A stretch of DNA of 64,000 nucleotides from Desulfobulbaceae bacterium (GTDB taxonomy: Bacteria; Desulfobacterota; Desulfobulbia; Desulfobulbales; SURF-16). The translations under genes and the position numbers were made by a program. Positions 1 to 9,082 of the stretch are shown here, in pieces. The notes beneath the pieces are model-generated. The model made no database searches. It saw only the letters and a program-made list of their open reading frames with translations, and was not told the DNA's origin. Numbering within the stretch: the stretch's first letter is position 1; each line of letters opens with the position of its first letter. The stretch lies in NCBI GenBank assembly GCA_024637145.1, contig JAGXFQ010000007.1:1-64000 (forward strand), written 5' to 3'.

Positions 1-111
1 CCATCAGGGCACGGAGGGCAAAATCCTCCAACAAGATGCCGGATATATGGCTGCAACTATTCCTTCATGCTCACAACATTTCTCTCTTGCAAACCAGGGG
101 CGGACCATATA

Positions 112-200
112 TGCGAGGAGCGGAGCGACGTGGCAGTCCAGGGGTTTGGATTTAGGGGCCACCGCTGTTTCCTGGATTGCCGCGCTTCGCTCGCAATGAC
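112..200. repeat. REP/BIME-like palindromic intergenic unit (copy 1)
   Basis: tgcgaggagcggagcgacgtggcagtccagg...cctggattgccgcgcttcgctcgcaatgac: two related arms in inverted orientation around a ggggccaccgc core. The same unit is at 12337-12430, with partial copies at 1135-1183 and 3254-3315. Confidence 0.8.
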
Positions 201-225
201 GTGCTTTTATCAGGTGCAAGATGCA

Positions 226-270
226 AGGCCCAAGGTTCAAGGGAAAGGCGGGGCAGATTGCGGGGCTGTA
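226..270. repeat. Dispersed 45-bp repeat (copy 1 of 2)
   Basis: aaggcccaaggttcaagggaaaggcggggcagattgcggggctgt recurs at about 3013-3057. Confidence 0.8.
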
Positions 271-449
271 GTATCTACCGTGCCGGCGCATCATTTCGCA
301 ACGCCGCCCACCCCGCATTTCGACACGAGCAAGGCATCACAGGACCACCCCTTGAACCTTACATCTTGCCCCTTGAGCCTCCGCCGTCACAGCAAGGAGC
401 GGGGCGATGCGGTAGTCCAGATGTGCGCCCCCCATTCACCCTTTTTGTG

Positions 450-743
450 CTATTGTTGGTTAGATCTTTTCTGTGCCTTTTTATACACTTCGTTCTTGTT
501 TCTTTTGCCAATGGCTATGACGAGAATACAAATTTCCTCATCTATTACTTCATATACTAAGCGATAGCCACTTGACCTCAATTTGATTTTATAATGGTTT
601 TCAAAGCCCCGGAGTTGGCTGCTGGGTGCGTGGGGGCTTTGAAGTCGTTCTTTTAATTTTTTTTTGAGCTGAGTTTGAATGATGTTATCAAGCTTTTTCC
701 ATTCCTTAAGGGCAGTTGGTAGAAATTTTAGTTTATAATGCAT
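450..743 (-). CDS. RelE/StbE-family type II toxin (mRNA interferase-like)
   Basis: 97-aa basic protein, MHYKLKFLPTALKEWKKLD...KKLKERL...YKIKLRSSGYRLVYEVIDEEICILVIAIGKR, a typical RelE/ParE-fold pattern; overlaps the upstream antitoxin gene. Confidence 0.85.
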   Translation of the reverse strand: MHYKLKFLPTALKEWKKLDNIIQTQLKKKLKERLQSPHAPSSQLRGFENHYKIKLRSSGYRLVYEVIDEEICILVIAIGKRNKNEVYKKAQKRSNQQ

Positions 744-996
744 CGATGTCCACTTCGACGGCTGAAATTTTCTCGTTTTGCCTTTCTCTTACAATAATTC
801 CAAGCTGATAGTCTTCTATGCTCTCCAGTAAAGCTTCATAGGTTTCAGCCGGGATAAGGTAGGCAGTTGGTTTGTTGTGGTTGAGGATGGCTACAGGCTC
901 TCCTTCTGCTTGTTCGATGAGGGCGCTCGGATTACGTTTTAATTCGGATATGCTCGCGGAGCAGTTTGCTAATACAGCTTTCATTTTGGTTACCAT
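733..996 (-). CDS. Phd/YefM (StbD)-family antitoxin
   Basis: 87 aa, MKAVLANCSASISELKRNPSALIEQAEGEPVAILNHNKPTAYLIPAETYEALLE; Phd/YefM N-terminal pattern; 11-nt overlap with the toxin ORF. True start may be at 984 (second Met). Confidence 0.85.
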   Translation of the reverse strand: MVTKMKAVLANCSASISELKRNPSALIEQAEGEPVAILNHNKPTAYLIPAETYEALLESIEDYQLGIIVRERQNEKISAVEVDIDAL

Positions 997-1134
997 ATAT
1001 AGATTTTAAATAAGTGCTAAAGTGAGACTATAATTTAGCGCCAAATATCGATCTGGTCAATGGACTTTTTCAGGTCATGATTTAGGTCCATGATTTAGGT
1101 CATAGTAAAAATAAAATTGCCTAGGTGGTAGAAT

Positions 1135-1254
1135 TCAGGGGCCACCGCTCTTTCCTGGATTGCCGCACTTCGTTCGCAATGACGGCACATTATAATAACG
1201 GCACATTATACAGACCCCATTTGGAACATTGCGAGCAGCGCGAAGCAATCCAGG
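1135..1254. repeat. Partial REP-like units in inverted orientation plus tandem cggcacattataat
   Basis: ttcaggggccaccgctctttcctggattgccgcacttcgttcgcaatgacggcacattataataacggcacattata, followed by an inverted cattgcgagcagcgcgaagcaatccagg. Confidence 0.7.
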
Positions 1255-1284
1255 GGGTGTTGGGGCTGCTTTCGTCACCTTTGT

Positions 1285-2826
1285 TTATTCCTGGAAAATA
1301 TCGGCGTATATTTTTTCGAAATAGTCGGCTTCCTTGTCGGTCAGGGCCGCGAACTCCCGTTGCCGGGCTCGTCCGGACAACCGCCCGTTGTCTTGCCGCA
1401 GAAAGCGCAGAAGCAATTCAACGGTGCGGTCCGGCATGTCAATCAGGGCCTGGACGGATTCCCTGAACTGATCATGTCGGCGCAAGAATTGAGTCTCCTG
1501 CGGCAAGTCTTCCTCGATAGTCTTCCGGACACAATCGTAAAGAAATTCCGCGTGCGGGGTGGCATCGAAGAAGCGGTAAAAGTCGCCGGTATCGTTTAAG
1601 ACCTGCACATTGTAGCGTGGGGTCGGAGCCCATTCGATCAGCGGCAGCAGGCGCCGCGCATACTCTTCCAAAACCTGGCGGTAATCATCAAGTCGTTCCA
1701 GGATCGCCGAGGATATCGGAAACACCACCCCCGGCGGATTAAAACCGCGCTGGGCCAGAACGTGGTGGATCAGGTAACGATGAATTCTGCCGTTGCCGTC
1801 CTCAAAGGGATGGCTATAGACGAAACCAAAAGCCAATATCGCGGCGGCGATGACCGGGTCGAGCTGTTTGGCCGCCCCCTGATCAAAGGCGATCATGCCG
1901 TCGAGCAGCGAGGGCAGATCTTCCGGTCGGGCGCAGATGTGATCCGGCAGCGGCTGGTGGTTCTGCCGGTCATGTTCACCAATAAAACCGCCCTCCAAGC
2001 GGATTCCCAGTCTGACAAATCTGGCATCACCGATAACCAGCCGCTGCAGCCTGAGCATCTCCGCCAGGTCAAAGGGGCGGCGGCCGGCTTCGCCGATCGC
2101 TCTGCCCCAACGCTGAATACGGTCCTGGGGCGGGCGTTCACCTTCAATGGCATAACTGGATTTGGAGTCCTTGAGCAACAGGAAGGCGGCCGTTCTGGCC
2201 AGGAGATCACGCGGCACATCGGCTATGAAGGCGCGGGCGAGTTGCCGCAGGGAGAGGGCCATAGAGTGGTCCAGCGCTTCCGTGCGAAACACCAGCGGGC
2301 AGAATCCGGGGGTGCCGGGAAGATTGTTTTTCACCCGATGCCGCCGGGAATTTTCGCCGGCCACTGTGTATTGTTTTTTGGGATCGATAACAGGTACATA
2401 GCGTCCGCCCGTTGCGTCCGCCAGATCCAGGGTAAGGCCGGTGAGCCATTCGTAAAGAAACCAGGTGCGACGGCTGTAGATGCCGGTTGGAGCCGCCTGG
2501 ACCAGGGCCAGGATCGGATCGGGGCCGGTGGCCAGGAAGAGCCGTTTCAGGACGGCGAGGTCCACCCCCTCATACTTCAAGGCAAAGCCGAGATGGCCGG
2601 CAAGGCTCGGTTCGGGCGCGTGGCGCGGGGTCAGAATACGCCAACCGTCTTGTTCCACGATCCGATGGCGCTCGCCGGTGGCGTAAAGTGTCCGGGGCAA
2701 GGGCACCGCCAGTCCATAAGCATCGATTAAGGCACTGTATCCGGCGGTGGTGGCTTGCACTGGCAGACGATTTTCCCGATAAAGGGTACTTGGTCCTGAA
2801 AATGGTATCTTGGGCGGCTTATTCAT
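1285..2826 (-). CDS. Fic-domain protein (Fido superfamily, predicted AMPylase/NMPylase)
   Basis: Catalytic motif HPFEDGNGRIHR; N-terminal SYAIEG matches the class II inhibitory [S/T]xxxE[G/N] motif. Start moved to MNKPPKIPFSGPSTLYRENRLPVQ at 2826. Confidence 0.88.
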   Translation of the reverse strand: MNKPPKIPFSGPSTLYRENRLPVQATTAGYSALIDAYGLAVPLPRTLYATGERHRIVEQDGWRILTPRHAPEPSLAGHLGFALKYEGVDLAVLKRLFLATGPDPILALVQAAPTGIYSRRTWFLYEWLTGLTLDLADATGGRYVPVIDPKKQYTVAGENSRRHRVKNNLPGTPGFCPLVFRTEALDHSMALSLRQLARAFIADVPRDLLARTAAFLLLKDSKSSYAIEGERPPQDRIQRWGRAIGEAGRRPFDLAEMLRLQRLVIGDARFVRLGIRLEGGFIGEHDRQNHQPLPDHICARPEDLPSLLDGMIAFDQGAAKQLDPVIAAAILAFGFVYSHPFEDGNGRIHRYLIHHVLAQRGFNPPGVVFPISSAILERLDDYRQVLEEYARRLLPLIEWAPTPRYNVQVLNDTGDFYRFFDATPHAEFLYDCVRKTIEEDLPQETQFLRRHDQFRESVQALIDMPDRTVELLLRFLRQDNGRLSGRARQREFAALTDKEADYFEKIYADIFQE

Positions 2827-3012
2827 GAAAAACTTTTCCGTGGTGTGAAAACTGGCATTAAAAGCCTTTTTTTTGTGAATTTTGATTTTCAGTATAGCCG
2901 TGAACCGTACGGGGGGCAATCGATAACTCTGGTGACGCCGTTGTTTTCGCGATCAGGCGATATTGCCATGGACTATGGCAGTAATAAAACAAGGGTGAAA
3001 GGCCAAGGGACA

Positions 3013-3057
3013 AGGCCCAAGGTTCAAGGGAAAGGCGGGGCAGATTGCGGGGCTGTG
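3013..3057. repeat. Dispersed 45-bp repeat (copy 2 of 2)
   Basis: Same sequence as 226-270. Confidence 0.75.
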
Positions 3058-3062
3058 GCCTC

Positions 3063-3315
3063 TAGCGACGCGGTAGTCCAGAGGCGAAAAGTATCCAGCC
3101 ACAGGGGGAGATCCTTTTTTTCAACACAAAGACACAGAGACACAAAGGGGAAAAAACCTCTGTGCCTTTGTGTCTTTGTGGTGAACAGGAACCATGCATT
3201 ACATAGGACATCTTATTTTGTGCAGCTGAAGGGTGAAACGCAAAAGAGTGACCCAGAGGTTTTGACTCAGGGGCCACCGCAATTTCCTGGATTGCCGCGC
3301 TTCGTTCGCAATGAC
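3063..3315 (+). repeat. Composite intergenic repeat element (short form)
   Basis: Ordered modules agcgacgcggtagtccag / ccacagggggagatccttttt / (acacaaag)-type hairpin / ttacataggacatcttattttgtgca..gaagggtgaaacgcaaaagagtgac / gaggttttgactcaggggccaccgc..cctggattgccgcgcttcgttcgcaatgac. The same modules occur in the same order, reverse-complemented, at 12337-12751. Confidence 0.8.
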
Positions 3316-3418
3316 GGCACATTACACGGCACATTATAATGACGGCACGTTATGGCGAGGCCATAGTATGGTTGTCTGGTTCTATGAAAAAAAAGAGAGG
3401 GGGTAAAAAAAGAGAAGT

Positions 3419-3492
3419 TGGCTGGGAGACAGGGATTCGAACCCCGATAGGCAGAGTCAGAGTCTGCAGTCCTACCATTAGACGATCTCCCA
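3419..3492 (-). tRNA. tRNA-Gln (anticodon CTG)
   Basis: Reverse complement TGGGAGATCGTCTAATGGTAGGACTGCAGACTCTGACTCTGCCTATCGGGGTTCGAATCCCTGTCTCCCAGCCA; acceptor TGGGAGA/TCTCCCA, anticodon loop CTCTGAC, encoded CCA. Confidence 0.95.
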
Positions 3493-3573
3493 GCGCGATG
3501 TGGAGCCGTTTATTTAGCAAGCCGGGCCTGCTTTGTCAAGGGGAATTGGCTTTTTCAGAAAGGGCGGCTTTAT

Positions 3574-5034
3574 CTATATCTTGACCTGCCAGGTGGTGCC
3601 GCTGGCAGAGTCTTTGATTTCTATCTGTTTGACCAGCAGTTCAGCGCGGATCTGGTCGGCCCGGTCCCAATTTTTTTCGTCCCGGGCCCTGTTGCGCTGG
3701 GCAATCAGGTTGTCGATCTCTGCCGGGCTGATCTCCAGGGAGGCCAGCACCTTCTGCTGTTTGGCCTGCAGATAGGCCACCGGCTCCTGCTGGAGGATGC
3801 CCAGTATCTCACCGACTCTTTTCAGGGTGTTGCTGCTCTTTGTCAAGAGATCCAAATCTTCCTGGCCGGGGTTCTCCGGCAGGTGGTGGGTGATTTTGTT
3901 GATGGTCTTCACGACGTCGAAGATGTGCCCCAGGGCCTGGGCCGTATTGAAGTCATTGTCCAGGGCCTGGCAGAAGCGTTCTTCCAGCTTTTCCAGCTTC
4001 TGGCGGTCCTTTTTGCCGATGGCGGAGGCGCCGCTGCCGCTCTGGGGCAGTCCGGCCACCGCGGCCAGGCAGGAGTACATGCGGTCCAGGCCCGTCTCGG
4101 CATCGTGCATGGCCTGGTCGGTGAAGTCCAGGGGCGTGCGATAGTGGGCGGAAAAGACAAAGAGGCGCAGGATCTCGGCCGGATATCTTTCCAGCATCTC
4201 GCGGATGGTGAGGAAGTTGCCCAACGACTTGGACATCTTCTCATCCTTGATGGTGACAAAGCCGTGGTGGATCCAGGTGTTGACAAAGGGCTTGCCGCTG
4301 GCCCCTTCGCTCTGGGCGATCTCGTTTTCATGGTGGGGGAAGATGAGGTCCTTGCCGCCGCCATGGATGTCAAAGGTGTCGCCCAGGTATTTTTTTGACA
4401 TGGCCGAGCATTCGATATGCCAGCCGGGCCGGCCCGGGCCCCAGGGGCTCTCCCAGGTTGGTTCGCCGGGTTTGCTGCTCTTCCAGAGGGCAAAATCCAT
4501 GGGATTCTCCTTCTTGGCGCTCACCGCGATGCGGGCCCCGGCCATCATGTCGTCCAGATTACGGCCGGAAAGGGCGCCGTAATGGGGGAATCTCTCCACC
4601 CGGTAATAGACATCGCCTTCCGTCTCATAGGCCAGCTCCTTGGCCATCAGGGTCTCGATCAGCTCGATGATCTCCGGGATATGCTCCGTGGCCTTGGGCT
4701 CCAGGTCCGGGGTGAGATTACCCAGGCTTATCATGTCTTCGTGGAAGGCCTGGATAAAACGGTTGGAAAGTTCTTCTGTTGTGGTATTTTGCTCAGCAGC
4801 CCGCTTGATGATCTTGTCGTCGATATCCGTAAAATTTCTGATAAAGGTCACCGTCTTGCCCCGGTAGCGCAGGTAGCGGACGATCATATCAAAAACCAGG
4901 GTGGAGCGGGCATGGCCAAGGTGGCAGTAGTCATACACTGTGATGCCGCACACATAGAGGTTGACGTGGTTTTCTTTGATGGTGGCAAGGGGCTCTTTCT
5001 TGCCGGTCCTGGTGTTGTATGTCGAGATAGTCAT
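3574..5034 (-). CDS. cysS: Cysteinyl-tRNA synthetase
   Basis: VNLYVCGITVYDYCHLGHAR, WHIECSAMS, KMSKSLGNF motifs. Likely start MTISTYNTRTGKKEPL at 5034 rather than the ORF start 5142. Confidence 0.97.
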   Translation of the reverse strand: MTISTYNTRTGKKEPLATIKENHVNLYVCGITVYDYCHLGHARSTLVFDMIVRYLRYRGKTVTFIRNFTDIDDKIIKRAAEQNTTTEELSNRFIQAFHEDMISLGNLTPDLEPKATEHIPEIIELIETLMAKELAYETEGDVYYRVERFPHYGALSGRNLDDMMAGARIAVSAKKENPMDFALWKSSKPGEPTWESPWGPGRPGWHIECSAMSKKYLGDTFDIHGGGKDLIFPHHENEIAQSEGASGKPFVNTWIHHGFVTIKDEKMSKSLGNFLTIREMLERYPAEILRLFVFSAHYRTPLDFTDQAMHDAETGLDRMYSCLAAVAGLPQSGSGASAIGKKDRQKLEKLEERFCQALDNDFNTAQALGHIFDVVKTINKITHHLPENPGQEDLDLLTKSSNTLKRVGEILGILQQEPVAYLQAKQQKVLASLEISPAEIDNLIAQRNRARDEKNWDRADQIRAELLVKQIEIKDSASGTTWQVKI

Positions 5035-5150
5035 GGCGTAGCTGCTATGTAGATAAGTATTTTTTTGCTGGATAAGGCGTGGTCTGGGGTAGGTCCCGGG
5101 GCGCCTGCGATCATAACCCCTTCCGAAAATTGAGGCAACCATAGCATAGA

Positions 5151-5621
5151 ATGATGAAAGATTTTAAGGAAAAACTGATTGAAACAAAGACCCTGGCCAA
5201 CGGGGTCAAGATATCCCTCTTTGATTTTTGCCGGCCCGTTGCCGGTGACCGCTGGTATATCAAGATCCTCTGCCGGCTTGAATTGCCGGTGCCTGTGGCG
5301 GAAATGGCCGGCTCCGGCCTTGACGCGGCCGGCCAGGCGGCCTTTCGCGATCATTATAAAGATCTTCTTGTCCATGAATTTGCCCGGGAACGCCATTTTG
5401 TGGATGAAAAGGCCAAAGAGGAGGCAGTGGACTTTCTGATCTCCCAGATCAACGACAACTCCCTGGGCTATATCGCTAATCCGCTCTTTGCCGAGAAGCT
5501 TTTCCTGCAGAAGGTGGAGGAGTTTGCCAAGGAGCTTGACAGGCGCCGGCAGATGGAGGAGGCGGCTGACGAGAAAGAGGCAGATGAACCTGCGGATTTT
5601 TCCGCCTGTTTTCAAGACTAA
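5151..5621 (+). CDS. Hypothetical protein, 156 aa
   Basis: Clean ORF in an otherwise non-coding gap, divergent from cysS; no family recognised. Confidence 0.7.
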   Translation: MMKDFKEKLIETKTLANGVKISLFDFCRPVAGDRWYIKILCRLELPVPVAEMAGSGLDAAGQAAFRDHYKDLLVHEFARERHFVDEKAKEEAVDFLISQINDNSLGYIANPLFAEKLFLQKVEEFAKELDRRRQMEEAADEKEADEPADFSACFQD

Positions 5622-5801
5622 GGCGGGATAGGGAGGCGGGGTTTGCCCCCCTGGAATGCCGGAAATATGCTTGACAAATCACGGTGTGCACAGCATATTG
5701 CGCGTTTCTGTGCCTCAGATATGGCTTTCACTGTGCCGGCCATGGAGAATTTTAGACCGCACCTGGTCTATGGAATATATCGTTATCGTTAAGGAGATAT
5801 C

Positions 5802-7391
5802 ATGAAGGTTTTGATCAGCGACAATCTTGAGCCCATCGGGGAAAAGATTCTTAAGGACGCCGGACTCGAAGTGGATGTAATCACCGGCCTGGCCCCTGAA
5901 GAGCTCAAAAAAATCATCGGCGGTTATGATGGCCTGGTTATCCGCAGCGCCACCAAGGTAACCGATGAAATCATCGAGGCCGCTGATCACCTGAAGGTTG
6001 TGGGCCGGGCCGGCATCGGCCTGGATAATGTCAATATTCCTGCCGCCTCCAAGCGCGGCATCGTGGTGATGAACGCCCCGGATGGCAATGCCACCACCGC
6101 TGCCGAACACGCCATTGCCATGATGATGTCTCTGACCAGAAATATCCCCCAGGCCACCGCCCGCCTCAAAGAGGGGGGCTGGGACAAGAAGAAGTTCCAG
6201 GGCCGCGAGGTGACCAACAAGACCGTGGGTATCATCGGTATCGGCCGCATCGGTGCTATTTTTGCCGACCGGGCCAAGGGCCTGAAGATGAAGGTCATTG
6301 CCTATGATCCCCATATGCCCAAGGAAATCGCCGAAAAGATCGGCGTGGAGCTGGTCAGCCTGCAAGAGCTGTGTCAACGCGCTGATTATTTCTCCGTCCA
6401 TGTGCCCCTTACCAAAGAGACGGCCAAACTGATCTCCACCAAGGAGTTCAAGGCCATGAAGCAGGAGGCCATGTTCATTGACTGTGCCCGCGGCGGTGTT
6501 GTTGATGAAGAGGCCCTGTACGAGGCCCTGAAAAACGGCGAGATCAGAGGCGCTGCCCTGGATGTCTTCGAAAAGGAGCCCACCTCTGTAGAGACCACGC
6601 CCCTGCTTGCTCTGCCCAATTTCATCTGCACCCCCCATCTCGGTGCCTCCACCTCCGAGGCCCAGGTCAATGTGGCCATTGCCATTTGTGAGCAAATGGC
6701 CGATTTTCTCCTTAACGGCACGGTGACCAATGCCATCAATGTGCCTTCCGTCAGCGCCGATGTCCTGGCCAAGATTGGCCCCTATGCCAAACTGGCCGAG
6801 ATGATGGGTTCCATGCACATGCAGATTGCCAAGGGCGGTGTTAAAGAGGTCACCCTGGAGTTTGCCGGGGAACTGGCCGAGATGAAGACCGATCCCATTA
6901 CGGTTTCCTTCCTGAAGGGGCTTTTTAGCCCCATTCTCAAGGATGCGGTTAATTTTGTGAATGCCCCCATGATTGCCAAGGACCGGGGGATCAAAGTGAT
7001 TGAGGCCAAGACCGGCGATTCCGATGCCTTCACCAGTCAGCTCACCGTCACCGTCACCACCAGCGAGGGTGAAAATACCCTGGCCGGTACGGTTTTCGGT
7101 AAGCATGAGCCCCGTCTGGTTCGCCTCAACTCTTTCCGGCTGGAGGCCCTGCTTGACGGCCCCATGCTCTTTGTGGCCAATGACGATGTGCCGGGAGTTA
7201 TCGGCTCCCTGGGTACCACCCTTGGTGGTCTGGGGGTGAATATCTCCCGGATGACCGTGGGCCAGCAGGTGGAGGCCGACTCCACCAGGAACGTCATCCT
7301 GCTCAACACCACCATGCTGCTGAGCAAAGAGCAGCTGGCCGTGGTCAAGGATCTTGATCATATCACCGATGCCATGGTTCTTGATATGTAG
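5802..7391 (+). CDS. serA: D-3-phosphoglycerate dehydrogenase (long form with ASB and ACT domains)
   Basis: MKVLISDNLEPIGEKIL, GRAGIGLDNVN, VGIIGIGRIG, NCARGG-type DCARGGVVDEEAL, CTPHLGAST, C-terminal ACT domain; AAGGAG upstream. Confidence 0.97.
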   Translation: MKVLISDNLEPIGEKILKDAGLEVDVITGLAPEELKKIIGGYDGLVIRSATKVTDEIIEAADHLKVVGRAGIGLDNVNIPAASKRGIVVMNAPDGNATTAAEHAIAMMMSLTRNIPQATARLKEGGWDKKKFQGREVTNKTVGIIGIGRIGAIFADRAKGLKMKVIAYDPHMPKEIAEKIGVELVSLQELCQRADYFSVHVPLTKETAKLISTKEFKAMKQEAMFIDCARGGVVDEEALYEALKNGEIRGAALDVFEKEPTSVETTPLLALPNFICTPHLGASTSEAQVNVAIAICEQMADFLLNGTVTNAINVPSVSADVLAKIGPYAKLAEMMGSMHMQIAKGGVKEVTLEFAGELAEMKTDPITVSFLKGLFSPILKDAVNFVNAPMIAKDRGIKVIEAKTGDSDAFTSQLTVTVTTSEGENTLAGTVFGKHEPRLVRLNSFRLEALLDGPMLFVANDDVPGVIGSLGTTLGGLGVNISRMTVGQQVEADSTRNVILLNTTMLLSKEQLAVVKDLDHITDAMVLDM

Positions 7392-7481
7392 CAAGGGCTG
7401 AGAGTTTTTCGCTCCACTGAGGCTGCCTGTTTCTGGGCAGCAGCGGTGGCCGGTTGCCAGGAAAAAGGAAGAGGTGCTCTG

Positions 7482-7784
7482 ATGGATGAAAAAAAATGCC
7501 GGGATGCCGGCGGGGTTGTCAAGGACGGCAAATGTCAGATGCCGGAGGTGAGTTTTACCGCTTTTATCATGTCCTTGAATACCTCGGCCCTCTTTTATCT
7601 GGGTGAGATTCCTGACCCGGCTACGGGGCAGACCACCCAGGATCTTACCCTGGCCAAGCATACCATTGACACCCTTGACCTTCTGGAGAAAAAGACCAAG
7701 GGCAACCTCAGCGAGGATGAAAAAAATATTCTGGAAAAATTCGTCTATGACCTGAAGATGCGCTATGTGCAGGTTTCCAAGTAG
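7482..7784 (+). CDS. DUF1844-family protein
   Basis: VSFTAFIMSLNTSALFYLGEIPDPATGQTTQDLTLAKHTIDTLDLLEKKTKGNLSEDEKNILE matches the DUF1844 pattern. Start at 7482 (MDEKKCRD). Confidence 0.85.
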   Translation: MDEKKCRDAGGVVKDGKCQMPEVSFTAFIMSLNTSALFYLGEIPDPATGQTTQDLTLAKHTIDTLDLLEKKTKGNLSEDEKNILEKFVYDLKMRYVQVSK

Positions 7785-7934
7785 GGCAGGGTGACTCGGC
7801 GTGCACCTGCTGTGACTTCCGGAAGGTTCAATCTCCCCCCACAAGTTGTGACTGCCATAAAGTGCACAGGCGCCAGGTGTGCCTGCCCCTGGTCTCTTCT
7901 ACAGGTTCACCAGGCAGAGAGGAGCTGTTAGATC

Positions 7935-8870
7935 ATGTCCACCTCCCTTGAGCTCAAGGCCCCGGCCAAGGTCAATCTCTGCCTTGAGGTTCTGGCCCGG
8001 CGGCCCAATGGCTACCATGAGCTCGACTCGTGGATGCATAAAATATCCCTCTTCGATTATCTCACCTTTCAAGCCGCCACCGAGCCGGGTATTCATCTCC
8101 GTTGTTCTGACCCCTCTCTGCCCTGTGACGACACGAATCTTGTCCACCAAGCCGCCTCTCTTTTTTATGAGCGGATCGGGGCGGATCCCCGGATACGCAT
8201 AGCCCTGGAGAAGAATATCCCTGTTGCCGCTGGTCTTGGGGGGGGCTCCAGTGATTGCGCCGCCACCTTGGCCGGGCTTAATCGTCTGGCTGGTCATCCC
8301 CTGGATCACGAGCAGCTGCTGGCGCTTGGTAAAACCCTGGGCGCCGATGTGCCTTTCTTTCTCTACCCCTCCTGTTCGGCTCGGGCGCGCGGTATTGGCG
8401 ACCTGCTTTCGCCTTTGCCGCCTCTTGCCCATTGGTTTCTGGTTCTGGTTAATCCCGGCATCGCTGTTTCCACCAAATGGGTCTTTGAAAATTTACAGAA
8501 AAATTTCAACGGGTCATCTCTGCCTGCGCAGGGGGGAAATTCGCCCAAAACAGCCAATTATGCGTTGACAACAGCGGCCAAAACCTATAATTTAGGCCGC
8601 GCATCAGCACCGTGCCTTGACTTCAAGCTCATTAATGACCTTGAACAGGTCACCATCGCCAAATATCCTGAAGTATTGGTCATTAAAGAATTTCTTTTGG
8701 CCCATAAATCCTCCGGCGCCCTTATGAGTGGCAGTGGCTCAACGGTTTTTGGCCTCTTCTCGGATAAAAAAATGGCCCAGGCCTCTGTTGAGGCGATGAG
8801 GGCCGCCTACCCCCATTGGCGCACTTTTGTAACAACCCCTCTTGGTGATTCCAAGGAGTGCCTGCCCTAG
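7935..8870 (+). CDS. ispE: 4-diphosphocytidyl-2-C-methyl-D-erythritol kinase
   Basis: APAKVNLCLEVLARRPNGYHELDSWM, IPVAAGLGGGSSDCAATLAGLN, GALMSGSGSTVFGLF. Confidence 0.96.
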   Translation: MSTSLELKAPAKVNLCLEVLARRPNGYHELDSWMHKISLFDYLTFQAATEPGIHLRCSDPSLPCDDTNLVHQAASLFYERIGADPRIRIALEKNIPVAAGLGGGSSDCAATLAGLNRLAGHPLDHEQLLALGKTLGADVPFFLYPSCSARARGIGDLLSPLPPLAHWFLVLVNPGIAVSTKWVFENLQKNFNGSSLPAQGGNSPKTANYALTTAAKTYNLGRASAPCLDFKLINDLEQVTIAKYPEVLVIKEFLLAHKSSGALMSGSGSTVFGLFSDKKMAQASVEAMRAAYPHWRTFVTTPLGDSKECLP

Positions 8871-8908
8871 CAGCAGAGACGTTGTAACTTACTTGACTTA
8901 TATATTAA

Positions 8909-8983
8909 TGGGGCGTCGTCAAGCGGTAAGACACAGGCCTTTGACGCCTGCATTCGTAGGTTCGAATCCTACCGCCCCAGCCA
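8909..8983 (+). tRNA. tRNA-Gln (anticodon TTG)
   Basis: TGGGGCGTCGTCAAGCGGTAAGACACAGGCCTTTGACGCCTGCATTCGTAGGTTCGAATCCTACCGCCCCAGCCA; anticodon loop CTTTGAC; encoded CCA. Confidence 0.96.
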
Positions 8984-9082
8984 ATTTTCTTATTATACCA
9001 CAAGGGCATAAGTTTCGTTTGAGTAGACAAGCTGCTCAACTCAGCTTTATTTTCAGATGATCACAGGGTAGTAAACGAGGCA

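Noticed and set aside
67-567. ORFs over the left-edge repeat region (166 aa and 127 aa)
   Set aside because: Composed of REP-like and dispersed repeat sequence; no coding signature.
1762-2730. 322-aa plus-strand ORF opposite the Fic gene
   Set aside because: No recognisable domain; fully overlaps a gene with an intact catalytic motif.
5715-7844. 709-aa minus-strand ORF opposite serA
   Set aside because: Low-complexity His/Gly/Leu translation with no domain; shadow ORF of a gene depleted in TTA/CTA/TCA codons. The serA strand carries all expected motifs.
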